A stretch of DNA of 24,370 bases, taken from positions 1 to 24,370 of the forward strand of contig JAQGAU010000749.1 in the NCBI GenBank assembly GCA_034698045.1, written 5' to 3'. Below, piece by piece: positions 20,625 to 24,370 of this stretch. Positions within the stretch are counted from its first letter, which is position 1. Each line of letters begins with the position of its first letter. The notes under the pieces were generated by a model that saw nothing but the letters and a program-made list of their open reading frames with translations, ran no database searches and was not told the origin of the DNA. A program made the translations under genes and the position numbers. The DNA is from Paramacrobiotus richtersi. Lineage: Eukaryota > Tardigrada > Eutardigrada > Parachela > Macrobiotidae.

Positions 20625-20676
20625 TATGAATCAAAATCATCAAATCCGTTTCCGTTGTTATATTTTTTGATTCATA
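20625..20676. repeat. Short hairpin with a 12-bp perfect stem
   Basis: TATGAATCAAAA (20625-20636) and TTTTGATTCATA (20665-20676) can pair across a 28-base loop; GGGAC outside on the left and GTCCC further right extend the symmetry loosely. It may be a small repeat remnant. Confidence 0.45.
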
Positions 20677-21071
20677 TCTATAGAGATGGTCCCGTCATCT
20701 GCAACAGGTTTGTACAACGATGTGACTGAAGCTTGCGGCAATTTATGCGACCCTGGGTTTACCACATACTGACTGCATCAAACCGAAGAAATGAGTTCTA
20801 AGACGGCGATAAACAGTAATTACGGTAAGCATTTGTCAAAACTGTCAGATTTATTACAGGTGAGAAGCCGTGGGGCGAAATCCTGCAAGTTTTCCTGATG
20901 TAAATAAAAGAAGTAATGCACCCATCACCCTGACATAAAAAAGATTTGCAGGCTGGCATTATTAGATTAACAGTATTGCAAATAAATAGCGACGCTGCAT
21001 ACATCCAGCTTTTTAGTCTGTAGTCAGTGTGCGTACGTATTGCATTGCTGTTGCCGAATTTCGTAAACAAA

Positions 21072-22853
21072 ATGATTTGGTTATTATTTGTATCGATAAT
21101 AGCATTCAGCGGCATTCATGCCAAGGCCGTCGAATCCTCCAAAAGCGGCACTTCTGCCGGTAGTTCTGCGGCGTCCTGCAAGCCAAGTAAACCCGTGGGA
21201 TATGCTTGGAATGGCGACCAGGTAATTCAGAAAACAACATCATTTATTATCAGCGTTATATTTTCATTTTTAATTGAGTTAGCTGTCTAATAATTATAAA
21301 TTAATTAAATTTATTATATAATAATTAATTTACTAATATTTTTTGATTTAATTAATAATTATATTTTACTTGTACAAACTTTTAATTGACTTAGCTTGAC
21401 GTAAGTAATCCAAAGTAACCAAATCAATTGCTTTATGAAGTATACTACGTCTTATAATTATGTTTATGAGGCGATCTTTTAGCTGTTGTTCGTCCCTCTA
21501 AGCTGATTTGAGAAAAATTCTTTCTTCAGCAAAACGGCATTTGGTACCAGTACATGTATGGCCCGCCCAACTTTCCTCTGAAGAATCTGACAAACTCGAT
21601 AGAAATCGACACCGGACTCGGGTGGGTGGATGGTGCCGATGGGACGTATGCGCAGTCAACGATTACCAGCACCCGGGCTGATGAACCGCCTTACGACTGC
21701 TGGTCGGCGTATATTCTACAGAACACCACGGGTTCTGGATTCTGTTATGGGAAAACGCGCCTCGGGGGCATCGGCAGCAACACTGACAGTAAGTAAAACT
21801 ACCAGTGTAATCGAGTGCCATCTATGTTTGTACGTCCATTTGCTATCGGATATAAGGCTCATTTTACTTGTTAATTCAATATCCGTTACATATGCCGTAC
21901 ATAATTTTGTCTGTAAATGTCACAGGAAAATAAAGTATTATTTTTAAGTCAGTTTTTCATGTACAGGAAAATTTTTTGCAGTATAATAGGTAACTGCCAG
22001 TGTATGAGCGCGTAATATAAAATCTTGAATCGTTACGAATTATAGTTGTAACTGCACACAGTATCTTACAGAGTCATTTGCTTTCGAAATATTTGACGTT
22101 AGCTATTGCCACTTGTCAGCAACGTGGGGGAGCAGAGTGAATTGTATAGGAACCGCATTTTCTTTATTTAATATGCGAATCAGCGGTCTGATGTTGTAAT
22201 AACATCCCAAAGTTCGTACATTTTTAGACTAACGCGCCTTGTATATGTAAAGCTTCTAAGTTAAGTTTACATGCAATGTTTGTATGCTAATCTTTAGCTG
22301 AAAGAAAATGATAAGCAGTATCCTGTATGCCACACACAATTTCCGCTTTTTAAACTTCTTCCCACAATATTCAGTTTCCTACCATACCTTCTACAAAATG
22401 TACCTGGACCCCACCTTCTTTTATCTGCGAGGCTACTGCTTCCCACCCGAAGACACCCTAACCATCGAGAAATGCTCCAGTCCTGGTATTTCCGTGTGGA
22501 CGCGAAAGATGCCGAAGGATATCACGCCGCTGGAAGACAGAATCATCCGGGATACCCTGGACGATCGGCTGCAAATGTACTGCATGAGCTCGATCGATAT
22601 GGTCTACAATGTGTGGAACTATGACCTTCCGACCTGCCCCAATGTCAACAGACCCCAAGAATTCCTGGAGGAGATGCGCCACTATCAGGAGCACTTGGTC
22701 AGCAAATTCAAATCGAACGACAAGGGAGGCGCGCATGCAGAAGCAGCTAAAAGCCCGGCCGCGGGAGGGAGCGTGAAACCTCACCCAGTGCCCCCGAAGC
22801 CGAAAGCCGTCTCCGCTCGTGCCGCCCAACCAAAAGCACCCAAGCGGCGGTAA
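21072..22853 (+). CDS. Secreted lipocalin-like protein with a basic Pro/Ala tail
   Basis: Three exons: 21072-21221, 21530-21788 and 22375-22853; introns GT-AG, phases 0 and 1, giving 295 aa. ATG 21072 sits in CAAAATG, a good arthropod context, and opens a signal peptide (residues 1-19, ending HAKA). A Ser/Gly-rich linker follows, then GIWYQYMYGP (53-62), the GxW element that opens the lipocalin barrel; seven Cys in the mature part; VWTRKM and a following helix rich in acidic residues ending in Cys, as in apolipoprotein-D-type lipocalins. The last 50 or so residues (from about 246) are low complexity with many Lys, Pro and Ala, ending KRR, which lipocalins normally lack. Likely an extracellular carrier of a small hydrophobic ligand. 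The family call rests on motifs only. It is on the opposite strand to its neighbours. Confidence 0.7.
21240..21380. repeat. Very AT-rich tract in lipocalin intron 1
   Basis: The stretch is dominated by TTAATTAA-like and TAATTAT units, far richer in A+T than its surroundings. It looks like simple low-complexity intron sequence. Confidence 0.6.
21789..22374 (+). other. Lipocalin intron 2
   Basis: 586 bp between A|GTAAGT and ATATTCAG|TT. No nested gene or repeat recognised. Confidence 0.65.
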
Positions 22854-24006
22854 AAATTTGGCTTCGTCGTTCAGCCGGTAGAAAAAGATTCACTCAAGCG
22901 ATAAATGTTTCCCATCTTGAAAATCATCTTCCGGAAAGGGAGCTTCCAGACGCAACTGTACAACTTCCCAGACCTCCAGGATTTTCTAGTGCTGAATACA
23001 ATTCAATAATGATCCCATGCGTAAATTCATTACCGTTGTTTACTGTTAACATGTCCCATGATTTGCTAATACGGTAGTGCAAAGTACTGAGCTGGAATTT
23101 GAAATAGTCTGCATCGGTGTGCTCATGATTTCCATAAAATGTTGAGGTTGGTAATCTCATGGAGCTGGTTTTCAATTGATACAGCTAGCGTTAAAGTTCT
23201 CTTGGGCGGTATTCGTACAGATACAAGAATACCTTCTAAATTTAGCAAGAAACAGCACTACATATCCTCGTATATCACATCGATTTGGCTGAATCAGCAA
23301 CATCGCTTACATACTTCCATGTGGTTTAATTAACACCTGAATTGCTAACTGGTACGTTACTAAGACTCCCGTCCGGAAATAAGATATCACAGAACGGATA
23401 ACAAACGTGTTTTCAATTTGTTGTTTATCAAGTCTTTTATAGTGAGTGACATATACTCATATATTTACTGCATTGGACTTAGGCATTTGTAGAAGGACGA
23501 TCAGATTACAACGCTCGAGGCATAACAGGATAATAGTCTAGTTTTACGCAGCTCACTTGTCACAGTTGTATTTGCTAAGGCTTCTGGAGGCTTCATATTT
23601 ACAACAACAGAATCAGCAACGCATAACTTTACTGGAGACTGTGCGCTTTTGCTTAATAATTAATATTACCTATATGGATGGCTACATCTGTTGCGGAATG
23701 GACCACCTTAGCAGTTCTGTTCCGAACATCTTAGTGATCTTATAGGAGAGGAGAGTTCTGGCTGGCAGAGTGACCATTATTTGGTGTGGTCACCTAGTTA
23801 CCGAGCTGCTACTGTATAATACTGTATCAGCTACTGCATTACCCACGAAATTTATTACACAGATACCGACTATCGAGTTTTAACGCATGCGCGAGGCTGA
23901 CTCACAATTGTCAGTAGTGTATAAAAGTGTCCAGGCGAAACACGTTTTATTAATCCCGACTTCCCATTTTTACATACAGATCAGACTGTCGTGATCAAGC
24001 ATCCGT
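22854..24006. other. Intergenic region between the lipocalin gene and NEP-E
   Basis: No intact gene seen. A 15-base exact match to the NEP-C exon 8 zinc-motif coding sequence occurs at 23016-23030 on the minus strand and reads NEFTH in place of HEFTH, a possible trace of another lost NEP copy. 23200-23900 shows nothing recognisable. Confidence 0.4.
23946..23951 (-). terminator. Possible polyadenylation signal of NEP-E
   Basis: AATAAA on the minus strand, about 56-61 nt past the NEP-E stop. Confidence 0.35.
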
Positions 24007-24370
24007 TTACCATACTCCACTTTTCTTTTCGGGGTTCATATTTGACCCAAGAGGACAACTAAATGCCTCGGCAAATTCAGGCATGTTCGACATGGGCCCG
24101 TTGATGCGGAATTTAGGGACAGCATGCGAACTGGTCAGTAACTTCATTCGGTAGGCATCAGGAGAGCGAATCTCACACCATTTCTGCAAAATGCAGTTTT
24201 GATTAAATCCCAAACTCGGGCCAGAGGAAACACACATGTGTTGGACTGTTTATATCTTACGGCGCCCGTTGATATAAAAAATAACTGTTCGGAAGTGAAC
24301 TGCTCCAGTCCAGGAAGGGATCGGGTTTTGTTTACTGACTGCATTGCTTTCCGAAACGCCTACAGTGGGA
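24007..24370 (-). CDS. NEP-E: 3' end of a neprilysin-like M13 peptidase, partial
   Basis: Exon 10 (24359-24261, 33 codons) and exon 11 (24183-24007, 58 codons plus TAA) have exactly the NEP-B lengths, intact GT-AG sites and no lesions; the rest of the gene lies beyond the window. Exon 10 carries PGLEQFTSEQLFF, and exon 11 the WC, SSH, FRINGPM and CPLGSNMN stretches of the M13 C-terminus, including the His and Arg that contact transition state and substrate in neprilysin. It ends KKSGVW, so the Cys four residues from the end is Ser here. Because it is undamaged it is probably an active paralogue of NEP-B in the next unit. Confidence 0.85.

Larger units (their letters stand above)
20310..21071. 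other. Intergenic region and likely 5' control region of the lipocalin-like gene
   Basis: No exon recognised. It holds the overlapping TCAAGGTCA sites (20568-20590), a 12-bp hairpin (20625-20676), and an arthropod-type initiator-like TCAGT at 21024-21028, 44 bases before the lipocalin ATG. A TATA-like AATAAATA lies at 20981, rather far from that initiator. Core promoter placement is tentative. Confidence 0.4.

Noticed and set aside
22458..22829. 123-codon minus-strand open frame
   Set aside because: Antisense of lipocalin exon 3; Pro/Ala-rich codons in that exon keep the opposite strand open.
23920..23927. TATAAAAG as a promoter TATA box
   Set aside because: No plus-strand gene follows in the window; the next gene is the 3' end of NEP-E on the minus strand.
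1..24370. CRISPR array, phage, operon or bacterial defence system
   Set aside because: No regularly spaced repeats, no ribosome-binding-site-led gene strings, and all genes have introns.

Overview
The window is nuclear DNA of a small-intron animal, not a bacterium or virus. Every recognisable gene is split by GT-AG introns, many of them 59-120 bp. The families are animal ones: a seven-helix receptor ending in a TY(5 hydrophobic)QF-like motif, as in arthropod gustatory receptors (Gr); M13/neprilysin metallopeptidases (NEP); and a secreted lipocalin-like protein. An arthropod (crustacean or chelicerate type) or another small-genome ecdysozoan fits. The sequence alone does not fix the species.

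Most of the window (1 to about 19.3 kb, minus strand) is a tandem array built from one two-gene unit: a NEP gene followed head-to-tail by a Gr gene. Read along the minus strand from the right: the 3' end of NEP-E (24007-24359, runs off the window); NEP-D, a decayed fragment (about 19.26-20.31 kb); NEP-C, a full-length but frameshifted copy (13800-18697); a 40-codon Gr relic (13135-13250); NEP-B, the only complete and intact NEP (7643-12283, 11 exons, 718 aa); Gr3 (5629-7011), which lacks a usable last splice donor; Gr2 (2900-4286), intact with three exons and 421 aa; a scrambled patch of NEP and Gr relics (1665-2755); and Gr1 (1-1154), cut by the window start. The exons, introns and flanks of the units align with one another, so copies can be used as empty-site references.

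That comparison exposes three insertions. The clearest is a 0.78 kb foldback element (MITE-like) in intron 4 of NEP-B, with a perfect 16-bp inverted repeat near its ends, an 8-bp direct repeat on both sides, and an empty site at the same place in NEP-C. A second sits in intron 9 of NEP-C and a third upstream of NEP-B.

Between the array and NEP-E lies a plus-strand, three-exon gene (21072-22853, 295 aa) for a secreted lipocalin-like protein with a Lys/Pro/Ala-rich tail. About 0.5 kb upstream of it are overlapping TCAAGGTCA sites of the FTZ-F1/NR5A type.

The main biological suggestion is an inference: an extracellular peptidase and a chemoreceptor-like membrane protein have been duplicated as a pair, as if a peptide signal and its clearance were linked. 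The NEPs here also share a coordinated loss of the two cysteines that form the C-terminal disulfide in vertebrate neprilysin.
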